Source of the DNA: Paenibacillus sp. FSL H8-0079
GTDB lineage: Bacteria; Bacillota; Bacilli; Paenibacillales; Paenibacillaceae
Direction of reading: 5' to 3'
DNA: 64,000 nucleotides
Assembly (NCBI RefSeq): GCF_037991315.1
Contig: NZ_CP150300.1
Coordinates: 2,976,001-3,040,000, forward strand
A program made the position numbers and the translations under genes. This document shows, one piece after another, positions 1 through 7,829 of the stretch (its first letter is position 1; each line of letters opens with the position of its first letter). Under the pieces are notes generated by a model, which was not told the DNA's origin, searched no databases, and saw only the letters and a program-made list of their open reading frames with translations.

Positions 1-2
1 AG

Positions 3-1193
3 ACTCTTCACGATAGTGTGAAAAACTTTGTTACACCTTTGTTTTTACTAGTGATCATGGTACCTCTGACATTGCTTGTATTCGGACCATTTGGCGTATA
101 CGTTGGAAATGGAATTGCAGCTGGACTGGTTGCCGCATTTGGATTCAGTCCATTGCTCGCAGGAGCCGTTATGGGTGCAAGCTGGCAGCTGCTCGTTATC
201 TTCGGAATACACTGGGGTCTGATTCCAGTATTTATTAATAACGTTGCTGTATATGGACAGGATGGTGTTAAACCAGCTGCGACAGCTTCGATCTTTGCTC
301 AAACGGGTGCTGCTTTTGGGGTAATGTTGAAAACCAAGAACAAAAAACTCAAAACATTGGCGGGATCATCCACGTTGACGGCTTTGTTCGGTATTACGGA
401 ACCGGCCATCTATGGGGTAACATTACCACTGAAACGTCCATTCATTGCAGGAGTTATCGGTGGTGCAGTTGGTGGAGCTATCATTGGTCAAGCGGGTACA
501 TTGGCATTCGCATCCGGCGCACCGGGCTTGCTGACCTTGCCAATCTTCTACGGGCCAGGTGGACAAGGTTTCCCAGGATTGATTCTGGGTATCGTAGTAT
601 CGTTTGTTGTTTCGGCTGTACTGACGTACATCATGGGCTTTAAAGATCCGGTCGAAGAAGAAACAAAAACCGAACCTACTGCATCTGCCGAGAAACCTGT
701 TCGTGCAGCGAATGCTTCGGACGAAGATGTATTTAGCCCAATCGAAGGAACAATTGTGGAATTGTCGGAAGTTCCAGATCCGGCATTTGCATCGGGAGCA
801 ATGGGTAAAGGAATTGCGATCGAGCCAGCTGTAGGCAGAGTCGTAGCGCCTTTTGACGGTACAGTTACCGTTGCATTCAAGAAAAAACATGCCTTGGCTG
901 TTGTATCAGACACGGGTGCTGAAATATTGGTTCACGTTGGAGTCGATACCGTTAAATTGGACGGACAACATTTTGTCTCCCATATCAAAGAAGGCGATCG
1001 GGTTCAAGCGGGAGATCTGTTGCTTGAGTTCGATATTGCACAGATTAAGGCTGCTGGTTATCACACGGTAACGCCTATTATTGTAACCAACTCAGCCAAC
1101 TACGAAGAAGTGATTCCACAGGCTACAGGACAGGTTAGTAGCCAAGAGCTTCTATTAAAATTAAGTAGTGGTAATGGTCAGGAACAAAAGTAG
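3..1193 (+). CDS. bglP: Beta-glucoside PTS transporter, IIC (C-terminal part) and IIA domains, 5'-truncated
   Basis: The reading frame is open from the first bases of the window (TLHDS precedes the first possible GTG at 18), so the gene starts upstream and only its 3' part is here. The first ~205 residues are hydrophobic membrane segments of an EIIC domain with the conserved GITEPAIYGV loop. A charged linker rich in E, T and A follows, then a complete glucose-type EIIA domain from FSPIEGTIVEL to the C terminus. EIIA carries the phosphorylatable His in ILVHVGVDTV. This is the Bgl family IIABC layout with the IIB domain presumably upstream. The protein would take up and phosphorylate aryl- or beta-glucosides at the membrane. 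Regulation by a LicT-type antiterminator is usual for the family but would lie outside the window. The exact sugar cannot be read from sequence. Confidence 0.9.
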   Translation, partial: TLHDSVKNFVTPLFLLVIMVPLTLLVFGPFGVYVGNGIAAGLVAAFGFSPLLAGAVMGASWQLLVIFGIHWGLIPVFINNVAVYGQDGVKPAATASIFAQTGAAFGVMLKTKNKKLKTLAGSSTLTALFGITEPAIYGVTLPLKRPFIAGVIGGAVGGAIIGQAGTLAFASGAPGLLTLPIFYGPGGQGFPGLILGIVVSFVVSAVLTYIMGFKDPVEEETKTEPTASAEKPVRAANASDEDVFSPIEGTIVELSEVPDPAFASGAMGKGIAIEPAVGRVVAPFDGTVTVAFKKKHALAVVSDTGAEILVHVGVDTVKLDGQHFVSHIKEGDRVQAGDLLLEFDIAQIKAAGYHTVTPIIVTNSANYEEVIPQATGQVSSQELLLKLSSGNGQEQK

Positions 1194-1235
1194 ATTGACG
1201 TACTAATCCGATGCTGTCGTATTTTCATGGTTCCG

Positions 1236-1264
1236 TTGACATGGTGGAATTGGAAAATTATAAT
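1236..1264 (+). promoter_or_regulatory. Consensus sigma-A promoter for the ABC-F leader
   Basis: TTGACA at 1236-1241 and TATAAT at 1259-1264 are separated by exactly 17 bases, a perfect housekeeping promoter. Transcription would begin near 1271, about 40 nt before the first leader ORF and about 400 nt before the ABC-F start codon, giving a long regulated 5' leader. Confidence 0.85.
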
Positions 1265-1311
1265 TGGAGTTGTACATCTATTACATGATAATGAAAGGTG
1301 GATTATTGAAC

Positions 1312-1356
1312 ATGACACATGCGATGAGACTGCGCTTCCTCACTTTGAACCGGTAA
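1312..1356 (+). CDS. Macrolide-sensing leader peptide (MRLR type)
   Basis: A 14-codon ORF reading MTHAMRLRFLTLNR, preceded by AAAGGTGG at 1294-1300. As I recall it, the ErmD leader peptide is MTHSMRLRFPTLNQ, so this copy differs at only three positions and keeps the M-R-L-R motif at which macrolide-bound ribosomes stall. Codons 5-8 lie at 1324-1335. A ribosome stalled there would cover the 5' arm CTTTGAAC (1343-1350), which can otherwise pair with GTTCAAAG (1365-1372). Its position between a perfect promoter and a terminator in front of an ABC-F gene points to induction by macrolide-dependent stalling. The peptide match is from memory and the mechanism is inferred. Confidence 0.85.
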   Translation: MTHAMRLRFLTLNR

Positions 1357-1497
1357 TTGAATACGTTCAAAGGCTCTGACCGTTGGTTCAGAGTAAACGG
1401 GATCAGTCAGTCATTTTCAATCATTCTGACCTTATAATAATGGTTTTACTCGTTTTCCCGTTTACATTGAATCACAGGCCCTGGCCTGTGATTTTTT
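1343..1497 (+). terminator. Transcription attenuator of the ABC-F leader
   Basis: Several alternative pairings are visible: CTTTGAAC (1343-1350) with GTTCAAAG (1365-1372); CTCTGA (1374-1379) with TCAGAG (1388-1393); GTAAACGGGA (1393-1402) with TCCCGTTTAC (1456-1465), an exact 10-bp long-range stem; and GAGTAAA (1391-1397) with TTTACTC (1445-1451). They precede a strong intrinsic terminator at 1471-1497, ATCACAGGCC/GGCCTGTGAT followed by six T. Leader-peptide stalling could shift these pairings and allow read-through. Which pairing is the antiterminator is not decided by inspection. Confidence 0.75.
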
Positions 1498-1559
1498 GTT
1501 TTTCTTATCACTTAACTGATTAGATATAGCGTTCAATACAAACTACTGGAGGTACCGCT

Positions 1560-1583
1560 ATGATGACGTTACTGTTCTATTGA
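1560..1583 (+). CDS. Second tiny leader ORF before the ABC-F gene
   Basis: Seven codons reading MMTLLFY, with a strong Shine-Dalgarno ACTGGAGG at 1546-1553 and a good spacing to ATG at 1560. Its TGA stop (1581-1583) overlaps the first base of the 5' arm of the next hairpin (1582-1591). A ribosome translating or stalled on it would open that hairpin. The peptide does not match a leader I recognise, and it could be only a translation-coupling device. Confidence 0.5.
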   Translation: MMTLLFY

Positions 1584-1660
1584 TACGAGCTGGCATGATA
1601 AGCTCGTATCGATAGAAGCATGCTTCGCTATCGATACGAAATAAATCTTATTTCGGAGGT
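1582..1660 (+). promoter_or_regulatory. Three mutually exclusive hairpins leading to the ABC-F ribosome binding site
   Basis: Hairpin 1 pairs GATACGAGCT (1582-1591) with AGCTCGTATC (1601-1610). Hairpin 2 pairs TCGTATCGATAG (1604-1615) with CTATCGATACGA (1628-1639). Hairpin 3 pairs CGAAATAA (1637-1644) with TTATTTCG (1648-1655) and takes the first G of the GGAGG site at 1655-1659. Hairpins 1/2 share 1604-1610 and hairpins 2/3 share 1637-1639, so opening 1 favours 2, which breaks 3 and frees the site. This is the logic of erm translational attenuation. Pairings are exact in the sequence; function is inferred. Confidence 0.7.
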
Positions 1661-1667
1661 AGCGAAT

Positions 1668-3137
1668 ATGGAAAAGATATGTTTTGAATTAGAACAGGTT
1701 GAGATGACCTATTTGGATAGAGCAGTACTGAACATTGAGCGACTGGCTGTGCATCAATTAGATCGCATCGGTGTAGTAGGTGGGAATGGTCAAGGTAAAA
1801 GTACGTTATTGAAACTCATTGCAGGACAGATCCAGCCAACAGCCGGAAAGGTAAAACGGTACGCGGAGTTTGGCTATTTGGAACAGGTGGAACCTCCCCA
1901 GTCTAATGGAAATCTGGAAGTTGATGGGGCTTTACTGAGTAAATTAGCTATACCTCAACATGACCAACTAGGGAGCGGCGGAGAACAAACCCGTTTGAAA
2001 CTGGCTCAAATGTTCACTCATTACCATGAAGTATTGTTACTGGATGAACCAACAACACATCTGGATCAAGAGGGCATTACATTTTTGCTGGATGAATTGC
2101 GTTATTACTATGGGGCGCTTGTGCTGATCAGTCATGATCGTGCGGTTCTGGATGAACTGGTGACCACGATCTGGGAAATCCATCAAGGTGAGGTTCGCGT
2201 ATATTCCGGCAACTATAGCGAATATCAGGCACAGAAGAGGCTGGAGCGTGAACAGCAAAATCAGGCCCATGAACAGTTCTTGAAGGAGAAAAGACGATTG
2301 GAGCTGGCCGCCCGGGAAAAGATGAAGAAAGCCGAGAAAATAACGCAGGCCGGAAGCATGTCCAAGAAAGAATCCAAGGCAAAAACAAACCGTATGGTTG
2401 AAACGAAATCCAAAGGTACCAGTCAAAAAGCGGTACACCGCGCAGCTAAAGCGATTGAACAGCGGATGCAACAACTTCACGAGGTAAAAGCGGTGCAAGA
2501 GGATCGGCCTATGATCTTCCGTCAGCCAAAGACACTGGAGCTGCATAATCGATTTCCGATTATGGCAGATCGCCTTACACTTGAGGTAGAAGGCCACGTA
2601 TTATTGGAGGATGTAAGTTTTCAGGTTCCTTTAAAACAAAAAATAGTGATAACCGGAGCCAATGGCAGTGGGAAAAGCACATTGCTTAACCATGTTTTTC
2701 ATGCTGGAGATCACATTACAATGTCTCCAAAAGCAAAGCTCGGTTATTTTCAGCAAATGAGCTATCGTTTCACGACAAAAGAGACCGTTTTACAATTCCT
2801 GAAGAATCGTTCGCAATATGAGGAATCAGAGCTCAGAAGTGCGTTGCATGCGATGCAATTCACAGGTAATGATTTGCTAAAAGATGTTGGGACATTAAGT
2901 GGAGGGGAAGCGATTCGTCTTCAATTATGTCACTTGTTTCTTGGACAATATAACATTCTATTGTTGGATGAGCCGACGAACTTTCTTGATATGCATGCAT
3001 TGGAAGCGTTGGAGCGTTTTATCAAGGCCTATGAAGGAACGATTCTGTATGTATCTCATGATCTGAGGTTTATTGAAAATACAGCGGATCAACAATTTCA
3101 GATTACAGAGCGTCAATTAATTCAGGTGAATATATAA
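1668..3137 (+). CDS. ABC-F ribosomal protection protein, Msr(A/D)-like
   Basis: A 489-residue soluble protein with two ABC ATPase domains and no membrane segment. Domain 1 has Walker A GGNGQGKST, signature GSGGEQTRL, Walker B VLLLDEPTTHLD and switch SHD. Domain 2 has GANGSGKST, LSGGEAIRL, ILLLDEPTNFLD and SHD. The long charged linker between them is rich in K, E and R, as in antibiotic-resistance ABC-F proteins that displace drugs from the ribosome. Length and sequence resemble Msr(D)/Mel, for example the RFRQSKALELHN stretch known from Msr(D) compares with FRQPKTLELHN here. The ATG at 1668 is chosen because GGAGGT lies at 1655-1660; an in-frame ATG at 1620 would place the start inside the regulatory hairpin. 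The MRLR leader upstream supports macrolide or streptogramin B protection. Confidence 0.85.
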   Translation: MEKICFELEQVEMTYLDRAVLNIERLAVHQLDRIGVVGGNGQGKSTLLKLIAGQIQPTAGKVKRYAEFGYLEQVEPPQSNGNLEVDGALLSKLAIPQHDQLGSGGEQTRLKLAQMFTHYHEVLLLDEPTTHLDQEGITFLLDELRYYYGALVLISHDRAVLDELVTTIWEIHQGEVRVYSGNYSEYQAQKRLEREQQNQAHEQFLKEKRRLELAAREKMKKAEKITQAGSMSKKESKAKTNRMVETKSKGTSQKAVHRAAKAIEQRMQQLHEVKAVQEDRPMIFRQPKTLELHNRFPIMADRLTLEVEGHVLLEDVSFQVPLKQKIVITGANGSGKSTLLNHVFHAGDHITMSPKAKLGYFQQMSYRFTTKETVLQFLKNRSQYEESELRSALHAMQFTGNDLLKDVGTLSGGEAIRLQLCHLFLGQYNILLLDEPTNFLDMHALEALERFIKAYEGTILYVSHDLRFIENTADQQFQITERQLIQVNI

Positions 3138-3206
3138 GTTGAACTAAAGAATATTAACACTGGACACTCTTATAACAGAACAATCTTCGAGGAAGAGAAG
3201 TAACGA

Positions 3207-3241
3207 AAACCGCCAAAGTGATTTTGGCGGTTTCGTCGTTT
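3207..3241. terminator. Bidirectional terminator between ABC-F and bioY
   Basis: AAACCGCCAAA (3207-3217) pairs with TTTGGCGGTTT (3223-3233) around a 5-base loop, with T-rich flanks on both strands. It separates the convergent ABC-F gene and bioY. Confidence 0.8.
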
Positions 3242-3279
3242 TCAAAGATAGGCAGATTAGTTAGCTTATGTAGCTTCTA

Positions 3280-3870
3280 TTAAGAATCCGCCTTTATAAC
3301 CGTGGAATGCATGTTACCTGTGAGACGTTGAGGTGGGAAAACCATGCGCACGGGCGCAATGATGATGGCAGCAAATACAGCCTTGATCAGATCCCCAATT
3401 ATGTAAGGATAAAACCCTTGAATCATGGCCTCAGGTAGATCCATTTTATATGCATAGGCAAGCCAAGGGACCCCAGATACATACACGAGCAGTGAACCAA
3501 ACAGTTCAAATATGATAAAAGCGAGAATGAATCCTGTGACACCTTTGATGTTGATTCGTGCAAGTAGCAATCCAATCAATAATGCGGAGATCGGCCACAT
3601 CATCACATATCCCCCGGTAGGTCCAAGAAGCACCGCAAGTCCTCCGGTCCCGTGCAGTAAGGGGAAACCAAGAGAGGTGAGCAGAACAACCATGGTAACG
3701 CTTAGAAAGCCATAAAGTGGACCAAGTAACCCTCCAGCCAGCATGACAGCCAAAGTCTGTAATGTTATCGGTACAGGGGAGAAGCCAATGGGAATGCTTA
3801 TGTAACCAAAAAGCACTAAAATTGCGGCCATAAGTGCGCTAAATACAATGCCTCGCAAAGATAATTTCAT
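3280..3870 (-). CDS. bioY: BioY, biotin-specific S component of an ECF transporter
   Basis: A 196-residue hydrophobic protein with about six membrane segments and the BioY hallmarks ISIPIGFSPVPITLQTLAVMLAG near the N terminus and GPTGGYVMMW in the middle. It binds biotin in the membrane and works with the energising module of ATPases and EcfT, whose genes are transcribed divergently from 3983. The ATG is preceded on the minus strand by GGAGAGGAT. A BirA operator at 3904-3935 lies just upstream, which strongly supports biotin as substrate and repression at high biotin. Confidence 0.92.
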   Translation of the reverse strand: MKLSLRGIVFSALMAAILVLFGYISIPIGFSPVPITLQTLAVMLAGGLLGPLYGFLSVTMVVLLTSLGFPLLHGTGGLAVLLGPTGGYVMMWPISALLIGLLLARINIKGVTGFILAFIIFELFGSLLVYVSGVPWLAYAYKMDLPEAMIQGFYPYIIGDLIKAVFAAIIIAPVRMVFPPQRLTGNMHSTVIKADS

Positions 3871-3903
3871 GTTTGAACAATCCTCTCCATTTTGTTAATA
3901 TAA

Positions 3904-3935
3904 TTGTTAACCAATTTAAAATACGTGGTTAACGA
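3904..3935. promoter_or_regulatory. BirA biotin operator
   Basis: TTGTTAACC (3904-3912), 14 bases, then GGTTAACGA (3927-3935) form the inverted repeat bound by biotinyl-AMP-loaded BirA in Bacillus relatives (TTGTTAACC-N14/16-GGTTAACAA). It sits in the 112-bp gap between bioY and ecfA, so one site can repress both directions. Confidence 0.88.
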
Positions 3936-3982
3936 TTAGGATCGTACCACATAACAATAGAAAGGGAAAGGACTAATTTACA

Positions 3983-4837
3983 ATGCAAGGCAACCTGCCA
4001 ATAATGATATTAGAAGATGTTAGAGTGCATTATGCTTCCGAAGGTGGTCAGGTGAGGAAAGCGCTGGATGGGGCCTCACTTACACTGCATCAAGGGGAAT
4101 GGATTAGTATTGTAGGGGCGAATGGCAGTGGGAAAAGTACGCTCGCTGGACTACTGATTGGATTCACTCCGCTCTCGGGAGGGGTGCGGAATATCTCGGA
4201 TGAACTAACCGTTCGGGGTGTATTGCAGCAACCGGATGCACAGGTACTGGGCGATACGATTGAAGAGGAGTTTCATTTTGCGTTGTCACCATTAATGAAT
4301 ACTGTAGAAGAACAATCGGAGCGCAGACAGGACGCATTACATACTGTAGGACTTCATTATCCGCCGGATACGGCCATCTCACAATTATCGGGTGGACAGA
4401 AACAGTTGCTTAACATCGCTGTAGCGCTCGCGGCCAAACCGGATGTATTGATTCTGGATGAACCGACAGCCATGCTTGATCCAGGGGCAAGAGACCGCAT
4501 CGAGACCATCGTTCAGAAGATTACCGAGCGGGGGACAACGGTAATCTGGATAACACATCATCTGGAGGAAGCAACGCTGTGTGATCGAATTATTGCTATT
4601 GAACGGGGGCGTTGTGTGTACGACGGGGAGCCGGAGTCCTTTTTCTATAACACAGAGACGAAAGAGAAAATTACTGGAGAAAATGAGCAGCTATCCGCTT
4701 GTGATCGGTTAGGGTTAGACGCTCCGTTCACTGTAAAGACTGCGTTATTGCTCAAGCAAAAAGGCATGCTGCCAGAAGCCATGCCATTACGACCCGAGCA
4801 ACTGGCTAAGGAGGTCGCACGTTGGAGATTGAATTAA
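3983..4837 (+). CDS. ECF transporter ATPase (EcfA/CbiO type)
   Basis: A 284-residue ABC ATPase with Walker A GANGSGKST, Q-loop region RGVLQQPDAQVLG, signature LSGGQKQLL, Walker B VLILDEPTAMLD and the switch His in WITHHLEEA. The Q-loop region with QxPDxQ is typical of EcfA subunits. It would pair with the ATPase half of the fusion protein encoded next (16-base overlap) to energise biotin uptake through BioY. The start is ATG at 3983 behind AAAGGGAAAGGA. Regulation by BirA is suggested by the operator 48 bp upstream. Confidence 0.88.
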   Translation: MQGNLPIMILEDVRVHYASEGGQVRKALDGASLTLHQGEWISIVGANGSGKSTLAGLLIGFTPLSGGVRNISDELTVRGVLQQPDAQVLGDTIEEEFHFALSPLMNTVEEQSERRQDALHTVGLHYPPDTAISQLSGGQKQLLNIAVALAAKPDVLILDEPTAMLDPGARDRIETIVQKITERGTTVIWITHHLEEATLCDRIIAIERGRCVYDGEPESFFYNTETKEKITGENEQLSACDRLGLDAPFTVKTALLLKQKGMLPEAMPLRPEQLAKEVARWRLN

Positions 4838-6585
4838 CCAATATACGTATAGAAGCATCGGATTCGAGCAAACGTGCACTGCTCGAAGATGTAACTGTTC
4901 ACTTGAACAGTGGGGAAATCACCTTGCTGTTGGGCTGTACGGGTTCGGGAAAAACGACATTACTACAGACACTGGCGGGCCTACAACCACCTAATGCAGG
5001 GAGCATTACCTTGGATGGTACGCCTTTCTGGCGCGAAGGGAAAGTGCCGCAGTCGATTTTATTGCAGATGGGGCTGGTATTTCAATTCCCGGAACAACAA
5101 CTGTTTGCCCGGAGCATTCAGCGTGAATTCACATATTCTCTGCGTCCTTATCGACTTTCCGAGAACGAACAACAAGAGCAGATCACAAAAGCACTCAACC
5201 AATGGGACCCGCCAGTATCTCCGGAGCTGGAGCGGCGATTTCATCTGGACAGGTCGCCATTTGCTCTAAGTGGTGGAGAGAAGCGCAGGCTTGGACTTGC
5301 TCTCGGAAGTGTGACCAATCCACCATGGCTTCTGCTGGATGAGCCGAGTGCTGGGTTGGAAGCGCAAAGTGTCGGACTGTTGCTAGATGCAATGGAGCAA
5401 CATCGTCTGGTAGGCGGTGGGGTCGTGGTTGCAACTCATGATCTGGATACCTTCTTGCCTTGTGCGGATCGAGTATTATTGTTGCAGGAAGGCCGTTTAA
5501 TCGCTGATCTTACGCCTAGAGAACTTCACAAAAGACCTGAACTGCTGGAGCAAACAGGGATCGGACTGCCACCTTCGATGAGATTGGCACAGCAGTTCAG
5601 AGCTGCGGGTCTTGATCTGCCTTTTACCGCGATGACGCCAGAAGAGATGGCTGAAAGCATTGTTCAGTCCACGTCAGTTGAGGTGGGGATTCAGAACGGA
5701 TCGAAAGAAGCATCAGCGACGGTAACGATGGAAGTCAAGAGCGATGTACTGAAGTATGAAAAAGAAGCACGGATGCTGTCGTCCATTGAAATTGAGGATG
5801 ATTCAAAGCTTCTTCCGAACACATTGACTCATTCAGGCGGATTATATGGCGTTATGGACCCGCGTCTGAAATGGATTTTGTATATTTTGCTGGTCACCGC
5901 AGCTATGCTTCAACAGCGATGGCTGGGATTGACGTTAACACTGGTGCCGGTAGTAGGAGCACTTGCCGTGCTCCCGCGTCAGACTTTGGCTGGATGTATG
6001 AAGTTAATGAAGCCATTATTATTCTTTTTCATCATCTCAACGGCGTTATCTGGGACAACACTTTCAACAGAGGGAGGAGGTCTGCACTTTGGCTTTTCCC
6101 TGGGTCAGGCGGAGGGCACTTTGCTGAATGTGTATCGTTTATTTATCGTCACATTGGCAAGCCTTTGGTTTTCGTTGACGACACCTTATGGGCGAATGGT
6201 AGAAGGGCTTAACTGGGTACTCGGTATCGGTAAAAAGATCAGGTTGCCCGTAGCTTCGTTTGCTCTTGCTGTATCGTTAATCTTTCGGTTTATCCCGATG
6301 ATCTGGAGTGAGTGGCAGCGATTCTCACTGATCGTTCGGGCACGTGGAAAGGCGGCTTTAAGACCAAATACCGTTCGAATTCGTGACCTGGGTCCGATGG
6401 TGATTCCCTTGTTAATGGCACTGTTCCAACGTGCAGAGGATATGACCATTGCGATGGAAATGCGTAAAGTTAGAGAGCACACTACGCTCGGAGGACGTTC
6501 ATCATTATTGGTATGGTCCAAACGTGATACCTGGATTAGCATGGCTGGCCTCATTGTTTTTGTACTTTTAATATGGGTTCGCTAA
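4822..6585 (+). CDS. Fused ECF ATPase and EcfT transmembrane subunit
   Basis: A 587-residue protein joining two subunits that are usually separate. Residues ~1-280 are an EcfA-type ATPase: GCTGSGKTT, QFPEQQLFA in the Q-loop region, LSGGEKRRL, WLLLDEPSAGLE and the THD switch. A poorly conserved linker (~281-340) follows. Residues ~345-587 are an EcfT/CbiQ domain with about five membrane segments (MDPRLKWILYILLV onward), a coupling-helix motif RARGKAAL and a second AMEMRKV motif, both expected to contact the ATPases. The TTG start at 4822 is behind AAGGAGG and overlaps the upstream gene by 16 bases, implying translational coupling. With EcfA and BioY this completes a dedicated biotin transporter. 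The sequence is one uninterrupted frame, so the fusion is not an artefact of a missed stop. Confidence 0.85.
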   Translation: MEIELTNIRIEASDSSKRALLEDVTVHLNSGEITLLLGCTGSGKTTLLQTLAGLQPPNAGSITLDGTPFWREGKVPQSILLQMGLVFQFPEQQLFARSIQREFTYSLRPYRLSENEQQEQITKALNQWDPPVSPELERRFHLDRSPFALSGGEKRRLGLALGSVTNPPWLLLDEPSAGLEAQSVGLLLDAMEQHRLVGGGVVVATHDLDTFLPCADRVLLLQEGRLIADLTPRELHKRPELLEQTGIGLPPSMRLAQQFRAAGLDLPFTAMTPEEMAESIVQSTSVEVGIQNGSKEASATVTMEVKSDVLKYEKEARMLSSIEIEDDSKLLPNTLTHSGGLYGVMDPRLKWILYILLVTAAMLQQRWLGLTLTLVPVVGALAVLPRQTLAGCMKLMKPLLFFFIISTALSGTTLSTEGGGLHFGFSLGQAEGTLLNVYRLFIVTLASLWFSLTTPYGRMVEGLNWVLGIGKKIRLPVASFALAVSLIFRFIPMIWSEWQRFSLIVRARGKAALRPNTVRIRDLGPMVIPLLMALFQRAEDMTIAMEMRKVREHTTLGGRSSLLVWSKRDTWISMAGLIVFVLLIWVR

Positions 6586-6744
6586 TTGTGATGGCGATGA
6601 TTAACGTGATTAATCCGGTGATGAATAAGACGATGGATTAGAACCATAAACGCAGTGTTTTCCAAAGATCATGCATAAATGCGTTTGTCCTCGCTCACAA
6701 TAAGTGGACGTTGGTCATCTGAAGTGGATCAGGAGGGATAAACG

Positions 6745-7044
6745 ATGAAAGATAAGTTTTTGCGTGAAGAACGGCAAGAATATACCGATGTATCTACGGT
6801 GGAGTCGCAACGAAACGATATCACACTCGAAGAATTCCCGGAGGGTCCTTACGGTTCATCTTTGTTATTTGAATCTCTTGGGAAAAGTTCTCCGTGGCGG
6901 GTGGATCAGCGGTCTGCACATCGTTTTGATTATGAAAATCATGAGCTTCACGAAGGAGATATACGGGATTATCCGGGTCAGGATGTTTTCGACCAAACAG
7001 TTCCGGATAACGTGTCCAAGCCTCAATACCCGGAAGAATCGTAA
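6745..7044 (+). CDS. Small acidic protein of unknown function
   Basis: A 99-residue hydrophilic protein with an excellent AGGAGGGAT ribosome site before the ATG. It is rich in D, E, S and Y, has no membrane segment or signal peptide, and ends EES. I do not recognise the family. It stands alone: about 160 bp after the ECF genes and followed by its own terminator at 7070-7106, so it is probably monocistronic. The strong ribosome site and terminator argue that it is a real gene. Confidence 0.7.
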   Translation: MKDKFLREERQEYTDVSTVESQRNDITLEEFPEGPYGSSLLFESLGKSSPWRVDQRSAHRFDYENHELHEGDIRDYPGQDVFDQTVPDNVSKPQYPEES

Positions 7045-7069
7045 TGACATATGGATATAAAATAGAGCG

Positions 7070-7108
7070 TAGCCTCCAACAGGTTTGTCCTGTTCGGGGG
7101 CTATTTTC
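7070..7108 (+). terminator. Intrinsic terminator
   Basis: TAGCCTCCAACAGG (7070-7083) pairs imperfectly with CCTGTTCGGGGGCTA (7089-7103), followed by TTTTCGTT. It follows the small acidic protein gene. Confidence 0.75.
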
Positions 7109-7209
7109 GTTAGTGTGATAGTAAAACAAATCTCCTCTAATTCCACATTATGGGTTATTATATTTGTAGCTTACAGTAAAAATTCGGTTGGATATACGGA
7201 GGATTCGGA

Positions 7210-7785
7210 ATGAGAGAGATCGATTATAGTCAATATTTCTGGCAGGATGATAAGGTTAGATTGCGTGCTTTGCGTGAGGAAGATTGGGAGGATCATTATT
7301 ATAACCGCTTTGATACACCTGCCCGTCGGTTATTGGAGTGTGCAGTAGAGTTGCCGCCAACCCAAGTTGAAGCGAAGAGTTTCACGGAAAACTTCTCTGA
7401 TTTTTCTTTAACCAAAGGACGGATCATGTTTACAATTGTAAATATGGATGGTGAAAATGTCGGAGGTGTGAATCTGAATAGCATTGATGAAAGGAACGGT
7501 ACCTTTAGCATTGGCATTCAAATTGACAGGGATCATCGGGGAAAAGGATACGGAACCAGAGCCGTTCGAATCTTGCTGAACTATGCTTTTTTCGAGCGCA
7601 GACTCAACAAATTCAATGATTATGTACTCGAAGGAAATGAACCTTCCGCAGCGATGATGAGAAAGCTTGGCTGTGTCCAGGAAGGCGTGCGTCGCCAGGT
7701 GATCTATACGGATGGAAAATACCAGGATCTGATCCTCTTTGGATTAACCAAAGATGAGTTTATGGAAAAAGAGGACCTTGTTTGA
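7210..7785 (+). CDS. GNAT acetyltransferase, RimJ/RimL-like
   Basis: A 191-residue GNAT-fold protein. The acetyl-CoA binding loop is DRDHRGKGYGTRAVRILL (R/Q-x-x-G-x-G/A motif), followed by a beta-bulge segment and ENEPSAAMMRKLGCVQEGVRR, the C-terminal helix pattern of RimJ/RimL-type enzymes that acetylate N-terminal or small-molecule amines. The ATG follows ACGGAGGAT. A second, distinct GNAT gene follows after 44 bp. The substrate cannot be inferred from the sequence. Confidence 0.85.
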   Translation: MREIDYSQYFWQDDKVRLRALREEDWEDHYYNRFDTPARRLLECAVELPPTQVEAKSFTENFSDFSLTKGRIMFTIVNMDGENVGGVNLNSIDERNGTFSIGIQIDRDHRGKGYGTRAVRILLNYAFFERRLNKFNDYVLEGNEPSAAMMRKLGCVQEGVRRQVIYTDGKYQDLILFGLTKDEFMEKEDLV

Positions 7786-7829
7786 AGTAAAGCTAATAAG
7801 CTGAAATTAAGTGTGTAGTAGGAGGAACT

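Noticed and set aside
1620..1667. Upstream ATG extending the ABC-F protein by 16 residues
   Set aside because: It lies in the loop of regulatory hairpin 2 and has no ribosome site; GGAGGT is at 1655-1660.
5195..5434. Antisense frame within the EcfA-EcfT fusion
   Set aside because: It is fully inside a strongly supported gene, with no ribosome site or domain.
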